Notes: generated by a model from the letters alone, not told the origin. Positions 22,901 through 35,320 are shown, counted from the stretch's first letter. The stretch: 64,000 bases of DNA from Tolypeutes matacus (GCA_026826555.1 JAKSZT010054003.1:270138-334137); one strand, 5' to 3'. Made by a program: numbers and translations.

Positions 22901-23208
22901 ATATTTCTCTAGAAAGATTCAATTGTGCAGCATGCAGCAAGGAGTCCTATCTGACTGTGAATGATGGTTTGGCAGTGATCAAGATAGTAGGAGTCCTAGT
23001 GGAGGTGTGGCCCTAGAATGGGCAATCCCTAGATGAGAGGATATTGATGGGGCCTGCTCCTGAACTGTGAATGATCTATCCAAAAGAGGAAAGGGAGGGA
23101 TAAAGTCAAGCATCCGACTCCTAATTCTGTTTAGACCAGGACTGATAAGTTAGTCCAAGGTGAATTTGCTGAGTAAACATTTGTCACTGTGTACCAGAAT
23201 AACCAAGT
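19966..23208. other. Unique sequence, no gene recognised
   Basis: About 3.2 kb with only short overlapping open frames (e.g. 20116-20387 on both strands; 22630-22866 on minus, 78 codons). None shows a recognisable domain. 22500-23200 may be an old repeat, but I cannot name it. Confidence 0.45.
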
Positions 23209-23664
23209 ATTCCAGTTTGCTTTGCTGCTGAAAGCAGATACCATAAAATGCATTGGCTTTAACTATGGGAATTTATTATCTTACAAGCTTGTGGTTTTGA
23301 AGCCATGAAAATGTCCAAATCTAGGCATCATCAAGACAATGGTTTCTTCCTGCAGACCACCTGCTGGACTTCTCTGTCACATGGCAAGGCACATGGCCAC
23401 ATCTGCTGGTCTCTCCCTTCTCTTCTGAGTTTTGTTGCTTTCAGCTTTTTGCTTCCCTAGCTTTCTCTCTCTTTGTCTGAATTTCATTTTCTTATAAAGG
23501 ACCCTAGTAAGATGATTAAAACCCATCCTGAATGAAGCAGGTCCATCTTAACTTAAGATCCTACTCACCAAAAGGTCCTATTTACAATGGGTCCACACCC
23601 ACAGGAATGGATTAACTTTAATAACATACTTTTCTGGGGTAACATACATCTTCAAACCATCACA
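23209..23664 (-). mobile_element. MaLR-type LTR (minus strand), same family as 1-381
   Basis: On the minus strand it starts TGTGATGGTTTGAAGATG, passes a 'gacagagaagtccagcagg' block, a 'gatttggacattttcatgg'-like block and AATAAA, and ends near 'gcaaactggaata'. The last 150 bases align with 150-381 of this window. No internal retroviral region is attached: a solo LTR. No clean 5-bp target duplication was found. Confidence 0.75.
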
Positions 23665-26339
23665 TCAGGTCTCAAACTAGTCCATTGGCTGGAAGAGGTG
23701 ACATTGCTGACTGCATTCATTGACTGGTTTTTAACTTCTAGCATGTTCTAGCATGTGAGCATGTGGCTTCATTACTTCTCTTTTCCATGTGTATCCTACT
23801 CATGTCTTCTAGATTCATGGTCTTATCTTTTTTTTTTTTTTTTTTTTTTGGTTTCCATTTCCACTGTTGATCCATCCCTTTCTGAATATTGAATTATATC
23901 CTTTGGCTATTCCCTTTGTCTTTTTAAAGAAAATTCTTTCATTTTCTTCATACACTTACACATCTACACATATTCCCAGGATGAAGAGAGAAATTTTAGG
24001 GTTTATTTTCCTGTTGGATCATTCTGCTTCCAAACACTTTACCATGTCAGCTGGCAGCAACTCCCTACTGACTAGCAGAGATGCTTCTTCACTAGCCCCC
24101 AACTTTAAAAACCAACTCAAAGGCTTTCCTTCTTTAATTCATTCTTTCTCTCTGCTTGTACCTATAGCCCATCTCCAATTCTCCAGCTTTAATTTACCAG
24201 CAGCATGTCCCCTAGGTACTCCAATATATAAGGTATTAAATTTAAGCCTCCTTCATGTTATCCTGTTTTTGAACTGACAATAGGATGACAATTTATTTAC
24301 ATTTATTGAATTTTATTGTATTCATATATTCTAAGATATGTATAATGAGGAAATTGTGGCATTTTGCAATGTATACAATATACAGATTATCTCTACTTGA
24401 TCATTTAACTTGAAAACAAATTCATTACCTTACAAAGCAATAAGCATTATTCTATTCCTAGTTTGATTTATGAGAATATTCTCCTCTACACAAAATTTGC
24501 TTCATAAAAACTGCCACCTGTGGACATTAGTGCTACTATGTAGAGAAAGACTTGTATCTTTCTCATTTGGCATAACTTCAACTATTTTAAAAGATCTATC
24601 CTCCCTGTATCATTTCTAAGCTGTATATTTCCATGCTCTTCAGTGTTCCTCATAAACAAGATCCTGTACAATTTTGACCACCTTCTCTGAGATCAGCCCC
24701 ATTTGTCACTACCTAGACTCTTCTGTGTTGTTCAGAATTGAACTCAGAGTTCCAGCTGTGATCTAAGGATAAAGAATATAGTGCTCAAATGTAAGACAAA
24801 CTACAAGCAAATAAACAAATAAAACCCATTAGGATACATTAATATACTTATGGAACTCCTTATCTTCTCAAGTTGGCCTAAACTGGAAAGCAACAAAACT
24901 AAGAAATCTAGAGGAAATAAAATCTTTTGGCTTTAAAAGTCCAGGCATCTATAAAAGCCATGGCTCTTACAGGTTAAACAAGGCTGTACCTACCATCCCT
25001 TCCCACATACAACCCATACCAATTAGAATAGATGCATTGTAAGTCCATCATTCCAGCCCAAATAAAAGAATTCAGCCCTTGATGAAACTGTCAGGATCTA
25101 CAGCTCATGCTGCCAGTACTCTAACTCAGCCAGTCTGACCTAGTCTCCTCAGTGTATCTTGAAGTCCTTGGGTACTGGTAGGATGATACTATATCATACA
25201 CTGGTCTTTTGACAAGATTGAGAGAGGTAGTGTACAACCCAGCATGCCAAATAGTGCTGTAAAAGCTGACTGGACTTTGGAGCAGCTGGTGAGGTGTTCT
25301 GTGTTGATATTCTACTTGGCATGCTCATGAATCTTTAATCTTGCCATCTGACCAACTGCAGGGAAATGGATATTTGATTGAGTCTGAGAGGCTTTACAGA
25401 ACAACACCGTGGCAAGGTCTTTCCTTCTTTTGTGAAGCATTGCTCCTTTGCTCTCTTGCAGCATCATTTAAAAGGTTATGTGCTTGGGCTTACAGTTCAG
25501 TATGTATGAGTTCATAGTTAAGACGAGAAGACTTCTCCTTAGAAAAAAAGAGTGTGAATTTATCAAACCTAGAAAGGTGCTATAAATCTCCCAAGGCCCC
25601 ACGTGGGAGGATTATTTCATGTAAACTCTGCCTAATGCCAAGAGAGCTATGCCAGGGGCACAACCCCAGGGTCTGGTATGTTAGAACCTGGGAATTAGAG
25701 ATGATGACCCAGCAGTCCACAGTCTTTGAAGAAATTCATGTATTTTGTTTATTTGTTTGTTTTGCTCTGAGATATGTTGCCACACAGAGGTAAACTGGTG
25801 ACAGACACATTGTTATGTACATCACTGCTGTTTGAAGAGAACAGGCTGTGTTGGCATTTGCAAAACTTCCAGAGTGGAAAATCACTTACATAATGTCAGA
25901 CCTCTGCCCACTTACACTCATGTTCTGTTGTGCTGAGCTCCAGCTGTTCTAGCTCCTGTTCCACCATTCCCTGAAGGGGCCCCTGCTTCATGGATTCCTC
26001 TGAATCCAAACAAAATGCCTCTCCTATCTGGCTCACTTCTCTATTTAGCAATCAGATGGCACATAGGATTCATCTTTCATACCAATGGCAATTGATTAGT
26101 AGTAGTTGCCTGAACAGTTTTGAGAATGATGATGAGACTATGTGTGGGCTCACTGTGATTGATTAAAAATGCCTGCAGTGGATACATGGTGGTGAGTTGG
26201 TAGCATGTGTGCCATCCTTGGATAATTTTTCATGCAAGATTCCAAGACAAATGGGCAATGAATACATATCCTGCCAGGTTGTTTGTGTCTAAAAATCATT
26301 TTATCCCCATAGGTTACCCATATAATGAATCCCTCATCA
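23665..26339. other. Unique sequence with a poly-T run
   Basis: A run of about 22 T lies at 23828-23849. It could be the tail of an unrecognised minus-strand retroelement, but the adjoining sequence shows no known body. Open frames at 23867-24277 (136 codons, plus) and 25554-25793 have no recognisable domain. Confidence 0.45.
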
Positions 26340-26575
26340 ATAATGGGTAATACAGCTGCCATTTACTGAGCAAGAACAATGTGCCAGTCAGTGTGCTTGG
26401 TGGCTTGCATTCATTATCTCAAGCCTTTCCATCAGCTTTATAGAGTAGGTGTTGTTACCTACATTCTACAGATGAGAAAATCGGTCTCAACAAACATGAG
26501 CACCCTGTCCAAAGTTAGGTAGGTAAGTGAGTGGCAGAGGCAGAATGTGCTCTCTGGCTCATTCTGCACCAAAAT
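26340..26575 (-). repeat. MIR SINE (minus strand), near full length
   Basis: 'gccatttactgagcaagaacaatgtgccag', 'cattcattatctcaagcc', 'attctacagatgagaaaatcgg', 'taagtgagtggcagaggcag' follow the complete reverse order of MIR. Confidence 0.85.
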
Positions 26576-27654
26576 GAGACAATAACAACAACAGAAATTC
26601 TAAGCCTCTGTGCGCCCCACTGTGTCCTTGAAGGAGAGCCTCTATTCTGTTAGTGACAAAGGAGAGCCAAGTAAAGGGATTTGAGCTCATATACAAAACA
26701 TAACCTCAGGCCCAAGAGGGTTGAGGGTTGTACACAAAGCTGCATATCAACCTTAAATTAAAACATTCTCAAGAGTTAGAATTGTAATTATGATTTATGA
26801 TCCAGAATGAGACTTGAGCAAAAATGGGTATCATTTCCTATTAATTTCTTTTGTTTTGTTTTGTTTGTTGTTTGTTTTGTCTGGTCATAGAACAGATTGT
26901 CCCTTGCTGAGTGTGTCCCTACCACCATTCTCCACCACCCCCTTTCCTCACAGCACCCAGGCTCCCAAGAAGGTGGCTACAGGGGCAATGCCTACTCCCA
27001 GGTCCCTACTAGTTTTATACTATTATTTCAGAAGATAAGAATATTGGTGCCTCTGGCTTTCTCTTCCTGAGTGCCATAGTGGGAAGACAAAGCACATTTA
27101 AAATCCCCACACAAATGTTTGTTCTAAGGATACATTCAGCTAAAGAAGAAGGAGAAGGAGAAGGAGAAGGAGAAGAAGAGGAAGAAGAAAATAACAAACT
27201 GAAAGGATGTTGTTTTTTTACTTCTTAGTGAAAACATGGGAAATAGAGTGGATAATTTATAACCAAGATGATAAAGAAGAGATCTTGTTTCCAAATCCTG
27301 GCTTTTTACATTAAAGTGCCCTTTTGTGCTGATAAATTCTGATTCATTGATAAAAGAAAGGGGGAAAAAAGCCTTAAGAGCTGGAGGATAGTATTAAATG
27401 CACAACTCAGCAACATTAGGATGTGGCAGAGTATTAGAGACTCAGTAGCAAGAGCCATAGTATTATTCTACTTACTATTCAGTGGATTGGCATAGAGAAA
27501 AGGACCATATGCTATGAGTTAAGTAATTCAAGTAGAAAGAGCAATATGCTACTCTACACATTGTGGGGACAGTGCAATGCTGCCTCATCTCATTTTGGTA
27601 AGTGAAGTAATTATTTATGTTAACCACAAAGCAATTATTGCCAACATAATGATT
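26576..27654. other. Unique sequence with simple repeats
   Basis: Contains a TTTG-rich patch (26848-26880) and the GGAGAA repeat listed separately. No gene. Confidence 0.5.
27143..27190. repeat. (GGAGAA)n purine-rich repeat
   Basis: Several ggagaa units run into gaagaggaagaagaaa. It gives a low-complexity Ser/Pro minus-strand open frame that is not a gene. Confidence 0.9.
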
Positions 27655-27667
27655 AAGGTTTATAGTA

Positions 27668-27809
27668 GGGAGGCGGCTGTGGCTCAATCAGTGGGGCTCC
27701 CGTTTGCCATGTGGGAGGCCCGGGGTTTGGTTGGCTGACCCGGCGAGCGCGAGCAGCAGTGGGGGGATGAATGAGTGGGTAAATAAAATCTTTAAAAAAA
27801 AAAAAAAAA
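27668..27809 (+). mobile_element. DAS-type SINE with internal 45-bp deletion
   Basis: Head gggaggcggctgtggctc, TAAA linker and poly-A tail, flanked by aaggtttatagta duplications (27655-27667 and 27810-27822). Against the copy at 13660 it lacks 45 bp between gaggcccggggtttggtt and ggctgacccggcgag. The gap removes the second half of the B box and the GC-rich block after it, and its edges share ggtt, implying a microhomology deletion. Confidence 0.95.
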
Positions 27810-27822
27810 AAGGTTTATAGTA

Positions 27823-28990
27823 AAATGTAGAAGGCCAAATTGTTATATAAATGGTAAACCTCAATAACTCAGTTTTTAAATAACAGTTTGAGATTTAATC
27901 TGCAGAATAATTGCATTAAGTTTGAATTAAGTTCACATTGGAGACATGATAACATCAAGCACAGCATCTCATTCCTTTTCCTAAGATTTAGAACAGATCT
28001 CCTGATCATGCAAAGCAATGCAGTTCAGTTCAAGTTCACTGAAGAAGCAGTTTGCTACTACAGACAATGGGTAGTATGACCCTACCAACCTTGATACATT
28101 GAACCTACCAATAGGGCAGACACACATCTTTGGAATTTATTAAAAGTATGGACTCTCACCAATACTTTTTATTCATATTTTTATTCAAAATATATTAAAA
28201 TTGCTTTTAGCATTCCTGGGTGTTATTTTGTTACTCTCTGTTAATGTATCTCAAATTTTTGCATCAAAGAACACCTAAGATTGAAGAGAAATACACTGTC
28301 TTCACAAAGACCCAGTAAACTTTAATCTTTCTTTAACATCTGGTATTTTATCTTTAAAATCATTGTAAATTTTGCATTCTCTTTCAGGACACATCTGACT
28401 TTGTTTTTATAACAAGAGTAATATTTAAATTACTTATTCACAGGGGGAAAAATGTGCCATGTTTTCCCTTGAATTACATAATACTCCCATTTGAGAGGCC
28501 CAGCTTCAGATACTTCATTTAAGTAAAAATATTAGAAAATAAATATTTACATGCTGGATCAGAATAAACTCACTTTACTAATTTTCTTGAATTGCCAAGA
28601 GTGTTATTTGAAAGGTCAATTGATCTGCTTGAAATTTCCAACAAAGGTTAAAATGTACCTTGGAAGTTAGAATTCTTTATGGATGGATCATGCATACATT
28701 TACTAAAAGTTTGTTTGAACTTATTTATAGTTTCAGTTTTTATCACTTCAGGGTGTCAGTGAGTCTAGGACATTCACTCTTCCTACTTTATGTAGTATCC
28801 CTAACCTATGAGAAAAGATTTCCTGAAAACTGTTAACTAGAATTCCAGTTTTCTAAGATGTTCCTTACCTAAGAAAAGGACACCATGGTCAAACAATGTA
28901 CAGAAACTTTGCATGTCACATATTTCTTGTAGATTTAAAATGAGTATTAGAATATAGAAGAATCTGAGAATTCCTGCAGTAATCCAAACC
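27823..28990. other. Unique sequence, nothing recognised
   Basis: AT-rich; no gene or repeat signature seen. Confidence 0.5.
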
Positions 28991-29014
28991 ATCCTCAATT
29001 CTTTTTCATATTTT

Positions 29015-29091
29015 AGAGGTAGTGGGGATTGGATCCAAGACCTTATACATGGGAAGCAGGTGCTCAATCACTTGAGCTACATCTGCTCCCC
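29015..29091 (-). mobile_element. Short tRNA-derived SINE (minus strand)
   Basis: Reverse complement begins ggggagcagatgtagctcaa, the DAS-type head, with a decayed B box (ttggatccaatcccc) and an A-rich tail (29001-29014 read as T-rich). Flanks atcctcaattctt (28991-29003) and attctcagttctt (29092-29104) look like a diverged target duplication. A monomer of an older subfamily. Confidence 0.8.
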
Positions 29092-29104
29092 ATTCTCAGT
29101 TCTT

Positions 29105-29740
29105 ATTTTCACAAATTACTTATTAGCACACTAGTGTAACTGGTGCCCCATGGAAAACACTTTGTGAAGAATATACCTTATTGATCTCATATGATTATGT
29201 AACAGTCCTTCTCAGTGTTTGTCTTTCCAAACTGGAGGAAAAAAAATTTTTTTTTCATTTGACTAGTTCTAAAATCTTCTGTTATATTTAGCACTAAAGC
29301 TCACTAATTCAAGCATGTGTTTTGACAACAACATGTGTATATTGGGTTCATGCTACAGGCTTACAATGAGTCCCAAGTTCCTCAAATTGCATCAATTACA
29401 TGGGTTTTAGAACTCATTTGTACCAATGTTTTGGAATTTGTTTTCTTTATATCAATGATCTTAAGGAGACCACTTTGGTACCCACCAGCTACTTTTAAAT
29501 TTGAACACAAATACTTTTGAAATCTTCATGAAATATCATTCACTCTTTATAACAACTTATCTGGAGATTTTGTCTTTGCTCCCAGTCATTTAATCCAGCA
29601 CTAATCCTTTTATTTTTCTCTCACCAAAGATGTACTTATTCATTTTTCTTCCTTATTTTCCCACCTGTCATCATTTTCTTCTCCAAGATAAAACAGTAAA
29701 ATACCCAGTAACTTTTGACTTACATATTACACTTTACAGA
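29105..29740. other. Unique sequence, nothing recognised
   Basis: No gene or repeat identified. Confidence 0.5.
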
Positions 29741-30681
29741 GATTTTTTTTTTTTTTTTTTTTATTATGGGTAAAAATAAAAATTCTCACAATACATACAA
29801 ACATTTGTAAAATGATATATAAATATATATGCATATATGTGTATTTGCTTACAAAAATGTTATTTATATATATATATATATATATATACATATATTTTAA
29901 GAGGTGCTTAGATTACCCAAAATATTACACGGAACCCACTGGGATTCCCATGTTGCCCACCCCCCACACCTCCCACCACCTCCCACACAAACATCTCCCA
30001 CATCGTGGCCCACCAACCCCAATGAACCTACACATCTTGGAGCCTTGCCACCAACCATAGACCACAGTTCACATTGTAGACCACACTCTCTCCCACTCAG
30101 TTCTGAGTGGTGTGTGCTGATTTAAAATGGCCTACATCCATTGCCACAACAGTACTCAGGACAACCTCCAACTCCCAAAGAAGCCCCTGTATTTCAACTG
30201 CTCATCCCCTCCCTACCCAAAAACTGTCAAGTGGCCACTGGCTCCACCTCATTGTTATAATTTCTTGCATTGCAAGAATCACCATATGTGAGCAAGAGAA
30301 TACCATTAAGTCCACTCTAGTCCATAGTTCTTCCCCCAATACAGAGGCGACTGGGATGGTGATGTTCACTCCAACTCCAAGTGAGAGAGGGCTTATAACC
30401 CATGGATATGGTGGGTGGGATGATCCTGCCTGCAGATGCAGGCCCTCTCCATTCCCTGGGATTGCCATTTCCCATCGTTGTCTCCTCACCAGGTGACTTG
30501 GATGAGTCCATTGAGCTGTAGGGTAGGAGTTGCAGCTCCACCTAGATTTCATGCACACCTGGCACATAGGTAGGCGGGAGGCTCCAGTCTCTGGAAGTAT
30601 ACCTAAGAAACTCCAGCATCACATGTAGGTTTGGAATAGAAGGGACTGGTGAACCATGTGCAGGGAGGACTTATTTGAGTC
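29741..30681 (-). mobile_element. 5'-truncated L1 carrying only terminal 3' UTR
   Basis: A poly-T tract (29743-29762) is followed by sequence collinear with L1-A 2860-3780 and L1-B 43910-44820, including a TA run (29867-29888), G-rich minus-strand runs (29950-29990) and the 'cctgcctgcagatgcaggccct' block. Homology stops abruptly near 30681, so about 940 bp of a ~9 kb element were copied. No target duplication was recognised at its edges. Confidence 0.92.
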
Positions 30682-31689
30682 TAAAACACATTGTGTCACT
30701 GTGATTCTGACGCTGAATACTGAAAGAACTGCAAGGAGGGATAGGTAACTGCACTGCCTAAGTATAGGACTATGAACCCACAGAGAAAACCCAAGTAAAA
30801 CAAACTAGAACATGAAATGGGAACCTGAAGGAAATGGAGCGGAAGGTGGCAGAGGGCAATGACACATTTAAAAACAAATAGACTATAAGAGACTATATGA
30901 AAAAAAAGTCATAGTGCAAGTGAATGGAATAGAGAGAAGCCTGAGGGAGTTGATTATTAACCCTCAAATTTAACAAACAAAAGATTGAAAAAGAGTGAAA
31001 TGCAGTGTAGCAGCCTGGGGAACACTGAAAGAACAAAGGAAATTGTAACATGGGAAGTCTAAATTCACAACCTCAGAAACAGTTTCATTAATTTCATATA
31101 TATTCAGTCTAATAAAAATAACTCAGAATGAACTTGAGATGAATAAATAGATATAAATACAATAAATTTCCTGGAAATTATCCAATTCAGAGTTTTAAAA
31201 TAAGTCTATTTCATTGGTATAGTAGGTATAGCAGAAAGGACGGTACTCTCCAATTCAATGACATGAGACTTAGGAGATTCATTAAAATCGATGCTTCTAG
31301 AGGGCAATGGTAATGGTGGTGTGTTATGCTTTTGAGTACTCAACATATAATACAAATTCAGTAAACATTCGTTATTAAAGTGATGGTAAAGACCTTGGTT
31401 CTCCCTGTAATGTGTTCTATAACCAAGTCAATCTGCCTCATGGTTTTGTTAGGAGGATTTATAACACACTTAGAATTCCTTACAAGATGAAGGATGTCAT
31501 AATATAGGATATAATGGGAAACAAAAGTGTGAGTTGCATGAGGATTGAGACCTGGAAACTGCCTGAGGTGGGGTTAAGGGGTGGCAGATTTCTAGGGGGC
31601 AGAGGATAAAGTATAACTAGATGGAGCATAGTATTTGAAGAGAATGGTGAATAGGCAGGTGGTAGCACATTTACTCAAATAATAAGGGA
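30682..31689. other. Unique sequence, nothing recognised
   Basis: No gene or named repeat seen. Confidence 0.5.
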
Positions 31690-31925
31690 GAGGATAACAA
31701 CAGCAATAGAGACATTTATTGTGTCTGCCTTATCCCAGGCAGTAGACAAGGTATTTTACATATGTGAACTTGTTTAATACTCCAATCATTCTGTAGTTAA
31801 ATATCATTTATTTAATGCTATTATTCTTCATTTTTTTGCAGATAAGGGATCTGAGGTTCAGAGAAGTGAGATAACTTGCCCCCAATCACACACCTAGTAA
31901 GTAGAGTCAATCTAATTCTGCTTGG
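31690..31925 (-). repeat. MIR SINE (minus strand)
   Basis: 'agagacatttattgtgtctgcc', 'gcagataagggatctgaggttcagagaag', 'taacttgcccccaatcacacacctagtaag' match MIR reversed. Confidence 0.85.
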
Positions 31926-32049
31926 TTAAAATTCCTTCCCTCTCCCCATTTAACAAGTCAGATCATGCAAACTCAGTGTGAAGCTCCTTCATACTTCTAA
32001 AGGAGTGGAGATGGAAGACTGAGGTGCAGAAATAATTCTAATAAAAACA

Positions 32050-32285
32050 AAAGATAATTGCTAGAAGGACTCTAAATATTATCTCATAGAAAGGCCCAGC
32101 TTTGAAGTGAGATAAATCATACTCTATGTGTGATCTTCAAGCTCCAATGTCCATACATGCAGATTGGAGATACTGATGCCTGTTTTAGGCTTATTGGGAG
32201 TATTAAGAGCACAAACTTACATGGAATGCTTAGCACAGGGCATGGTGTCCAGTAAATACATAATAAATAGTTGATGCTTCTATTG
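32050..32285 (+). repeat. MIR SINE (plus strand)
   Basis: 'agattggagatactgatgcctg', 'ttgggagtattaagag', 'gcttagcacagggcatggtg' and 'agtaaatacataataaatag' match the CORE and 3' part of MIR. Confidence 0.7.
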
Positions 32286-32459
32286 ATGATACTGCAATGA
32301 CTAACAGTACCACATCCAGGTTATAGGTGCCACCCCAAACTCCTCCTCCCAATATGCTTATGTTTTAGAGCTCAACTAAGGAAAGAAGAAATTTAGAATT
32401 ATAGGGACAAGTGACTTGCAGAGTTAGGGTAGAAAGCTGGTAAATTAAACATTCCAGGA

Positions 32460-32695
32460 GAGACTCTAAAATATTGATTGCTGAAGGCTCAGTCCATGGA
32501 CCTCTTCTCTTTTCTTTCTACCTAGGTGATATCATCCAATCTTATGGCTTTAATATATTGATGACCTACAAATGAAATTTCCTGCTCAGATCTTTGCCCT
32601 GGAATCCAATCTCATATATCTAATTCCTTATCTGAAGTCTCCACTTTGATGTCTGACAGGCATCTCAAACTTAACATGCCTAAAATTGAGCTCCT
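32460..32695 (+). mobile_element. LINE2 fragment, upstream part
   Basis: 'ggtgatatcatccaatcttatggcttt', 'ctgaagtctccactttgatgtctgacaggcatctcaaacttaacatg' correspond to the C-terminal ORF2 region of mammalian L2. It continues after the L1 insertion at 34911. An ancient, dead element. Confidence 0.88.
32681..32695. repeat. Target-site duplication in LINE2 (left copy)
   Basis: taaaattgagctcct here recurs exactly at 34911-34925. The LINE2 reading resumes after the right copy, which proves the insertion. Confidence 0.95.
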
Positions 32696-34910
32696 ACACT
32701 CACATAATGAGTGGAAGGTCTTGGACTCACATCCAGGGGAGTCCTGCTATGACCTCAAATAGAGGGGTGGGAATCTCTTGAGATCATAGGCAGATCCTAA
32801 TAGGGGAGGACAGGCCAGTATGTTAAGCCTTCAATGTTGTACCAAGTAACTATAAATCTGGTCCTTCAATGAGTTAATCTTGGTGGTTACCATGGGTCCT
32901 GAGGGGAAAGGGAGAGAGGAATAGAATAAATGGAACACAGGTCATTTTTGGGGTGGTGGAATTGTTCTACAGGATCCTGCAAGGATAGATACAGACTACA
33001 TCAAACTTCAAAATCTATAAAAATGTACTGTCCAAAATGTAAACCACAATGTAAATCATCAAAATCTATAAAAAATCTATAAAATCTGTAAAAGTGTACT
33101 GTCCAAAATCTAAACCACAATGTAAATCATTGACCATGGTTAGTAGCAATGTTTCACTACATCAATTGTAACAAATGGACCATCCACATGTAAAATGTTA
33201 TTAATAGGGGAAAGGGGGAAAGGGGAGGATGTTGGGTATATGGGAATCACCTATATTCTGTAAGTGACTTTTCTGTATCTTAAAGCTTCTTTGAAGACAA
33301 AATGAAAAAAATAAGACACTGGGTGAATAAATGGATGCAAATGTCAATTCATGTACATACAAGACAACAGATCTTACAGAGATGAAAGACATGTTAAATT
33401 TTAAAAAAATTTTATAGTTTATATTTTTATATTATTTCAAAAATTTCTTTAATTTTCTGTATTTTATTTGTTATTTTTAAAACCATCATTATTATATCAT
33501 TTTCCTATTAATTGTATTCAGGTATTTTGTTATCTTCAATTTTAAAGAAGTTTTGTGACTACTGAAGGAGGATGTACCATTGAAGGGCCTTTAATTGTGA
33601 TGACTGTACATATGAACTTTTACTTTTGAAATTGAAACGTAGCATAGTATTATAGGGTGCCTAAGTGTTACCTCCTGAGATCCTCCTTGTTGCTCAAATG
33701 TGGCCTGTCTCTAAGCCAAAACTCAGCATATAAATGCATTACCTTTTGCCCAGTGTGGGACATGACTCCTGGACTTCCCTGGCATCAAGGGATTACTACC
33801 AAGAACCAACTAGCAATACAACTGGAAAAAGACCTTGACCAAAAGAGGGAAAGGGTAAAGACAAATGAGTTTATATGGCTAAGAGACTTCAAAGTGAGTC
33901 GGGGGGTCATTTCAGAGGTTACGCTTATGTACGTCTCACCAGGAACTCATTGACTGCCAAAGTAAATATTACTTCAAATAGCAGGGCTCCTGAGGGCTCT
34001 AGAGACATCCAAACACTATAGGCATGGCAGACAGCTCAGGAGTTTGGTGCCCTGCCAGTGGGCCTTACTTTGGAATTTACGCTTCCCAGTGTGGTAGAGT
34101 TGGGCTCAGTTGTGTTTTCTCTACACATGGCCCTGCTGCCCCTGTATTTGAACTAATAGTTAGTACTACAGTTGATAAGTGTGTGTCCAAGAGACTTAAA
34201 TCTTTGGGCTTCCCATATGCCATTTGGGCCCTGAATCTCAACAGACTTGCAACACCTATTCTCCAGTTCATTGGACTCCCCAGGACAACTAACTAGGAGA
34301 TGATGACTAACAACGACCATCTCAAGGAATAGAGATGGTCCACAACTGCAAGCAAGAAAGTCCCACCCATCTACCCCATGGGATCTAAGCCCCCTCTCAA
34401 TTAGAGGTGGAGTGGGCATCACTATCCCAGAATCCTCAGGATTGGGGAATGGACAATGGACTAGAGTAGACTTACAGTTGTTCTACTGTAGACTTGTTGT
34501 GATCCTAGCAATGGAAGAACTTTTATCACTGATGCAGAGGCAGTGACCACTGGTGGCGCTGAGGGGAGGGCGAGGGAAAAATAGGTGTTTTGGGGGACTT
34601 TTTTGGTACTTGGGAATTACCCTGAATGACATTGCAATGACAGATACAGGCCATTGTATATCCTGTAATAACTTGCAAAAGCGTGCGGGAGAGAGTGTAA
34701 ACTGCGATGTAAACTATAATTATTGCTTAATGGCAGTGCTCCAAGGTATGTTCATCAATTGTGACAAATGTACCACACTAATGAATGATGCTGTTGATGA
34801 GGGAAAATGTGGGAGGGCTAGGGAGCAGGGCATATGGAAATCCCCTGTATTTTTTTGTGTAACATTTATGTAATCTAAGTTTCTTTTAAAAATAAAAAAG
34901 TAAAACAAAA
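32696..34910 (+). mobile_element. 5'-truncated L1 (3' UTR only), plus strand, inside LINE2
   Basis: A 2.2-kb insertion between perfect 15-bp duplications, with an A-rich tail at 34887-34910. It contains both 3'-end modules of the L1-A/L1-B lineage in the same order. The inner one (32880-33310) has 'aataggggaaaggggg' and 'ttgggtatatgggaatc'. The terminal one (33655-34890) has 'cagtgtgggacatgactcctgg', 'tgtggtacatttg'-type blocks and 'taatctaagtttcttttaaa'. It is more diverged than L1-A and L1-B, so it is an older member. A ~60-bp segment is tandemly duplicated at about 33009-33130. Confidence 0.9.
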
Positions 34911-35210
34911 TAAAATTGAGCTCCTGGTCTTCTTCAAACCTTCTCCTTTCTCATTTTCCCTCATTCAAATTGATGGTAAATCCATTCTTCTTATTGCTGA
35001 GCTCAAACACCTTGTATCTTCATTGATTTCTCTTTTGCTATCACACCCCACATTCATTCTGCCATGAGATACTGTTGGATCTACCTCAAAAGTTATCCAT
35101 TATCTAATCACTTCTCACTACCACCAATGTTATCACCCTGGTCTGAGTTAGCATCCTTTGTTGTTTGGAATTTGCAGTGGTCTCCTAATCTAACTGTGAT
35201 CCCTACTTTA

Positions 35211-35212
35211 TC

Positions 35213-35262
<50 letters not shown>

Positions 35263-35272
35263 NNNNNNNNNN

Positions 35273-35319
<47 letters not shown>

Positions 35320-35320
35320 T
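35211..35320. repeat. (ATCT)n microsatellite spanning an assembly gap
   Basis: Uninterrupted tatc/atct units on both sides of ten Ns (35263-35272). Phase and true copy number are therefore unknown. Confidence 0.95.
35263..35272. other. Assembly gap (10 N)
   Basis: Ten undetermined bases inside a tetranucleotide repeat: a placeholder, not measured sequence. Confidence 0.99.

Noticed and set aside
22500..23200. Possible internal endogenous retrovirus sequence upstream of the LTR at 23209
   Set aside because: No gag, protease, RT or primer-binding-site signature could be read in any frame.
23867..24277. 136-codon plus-strand open frame
   Set aside because: No domain, no codon bias, no recognisable homology; AT-rich flanks. 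Treated as chance.
29741..30681. Target-site duplications for this truncated L1
   Set aside because: No convincing match between the bases left of the poly-T and those right of 30681.
35211..35320. Tandem array as CRISPR or satellite
   Set aside because: Simple 4-bp units without spacers: a microsatellite with an assembly gap.
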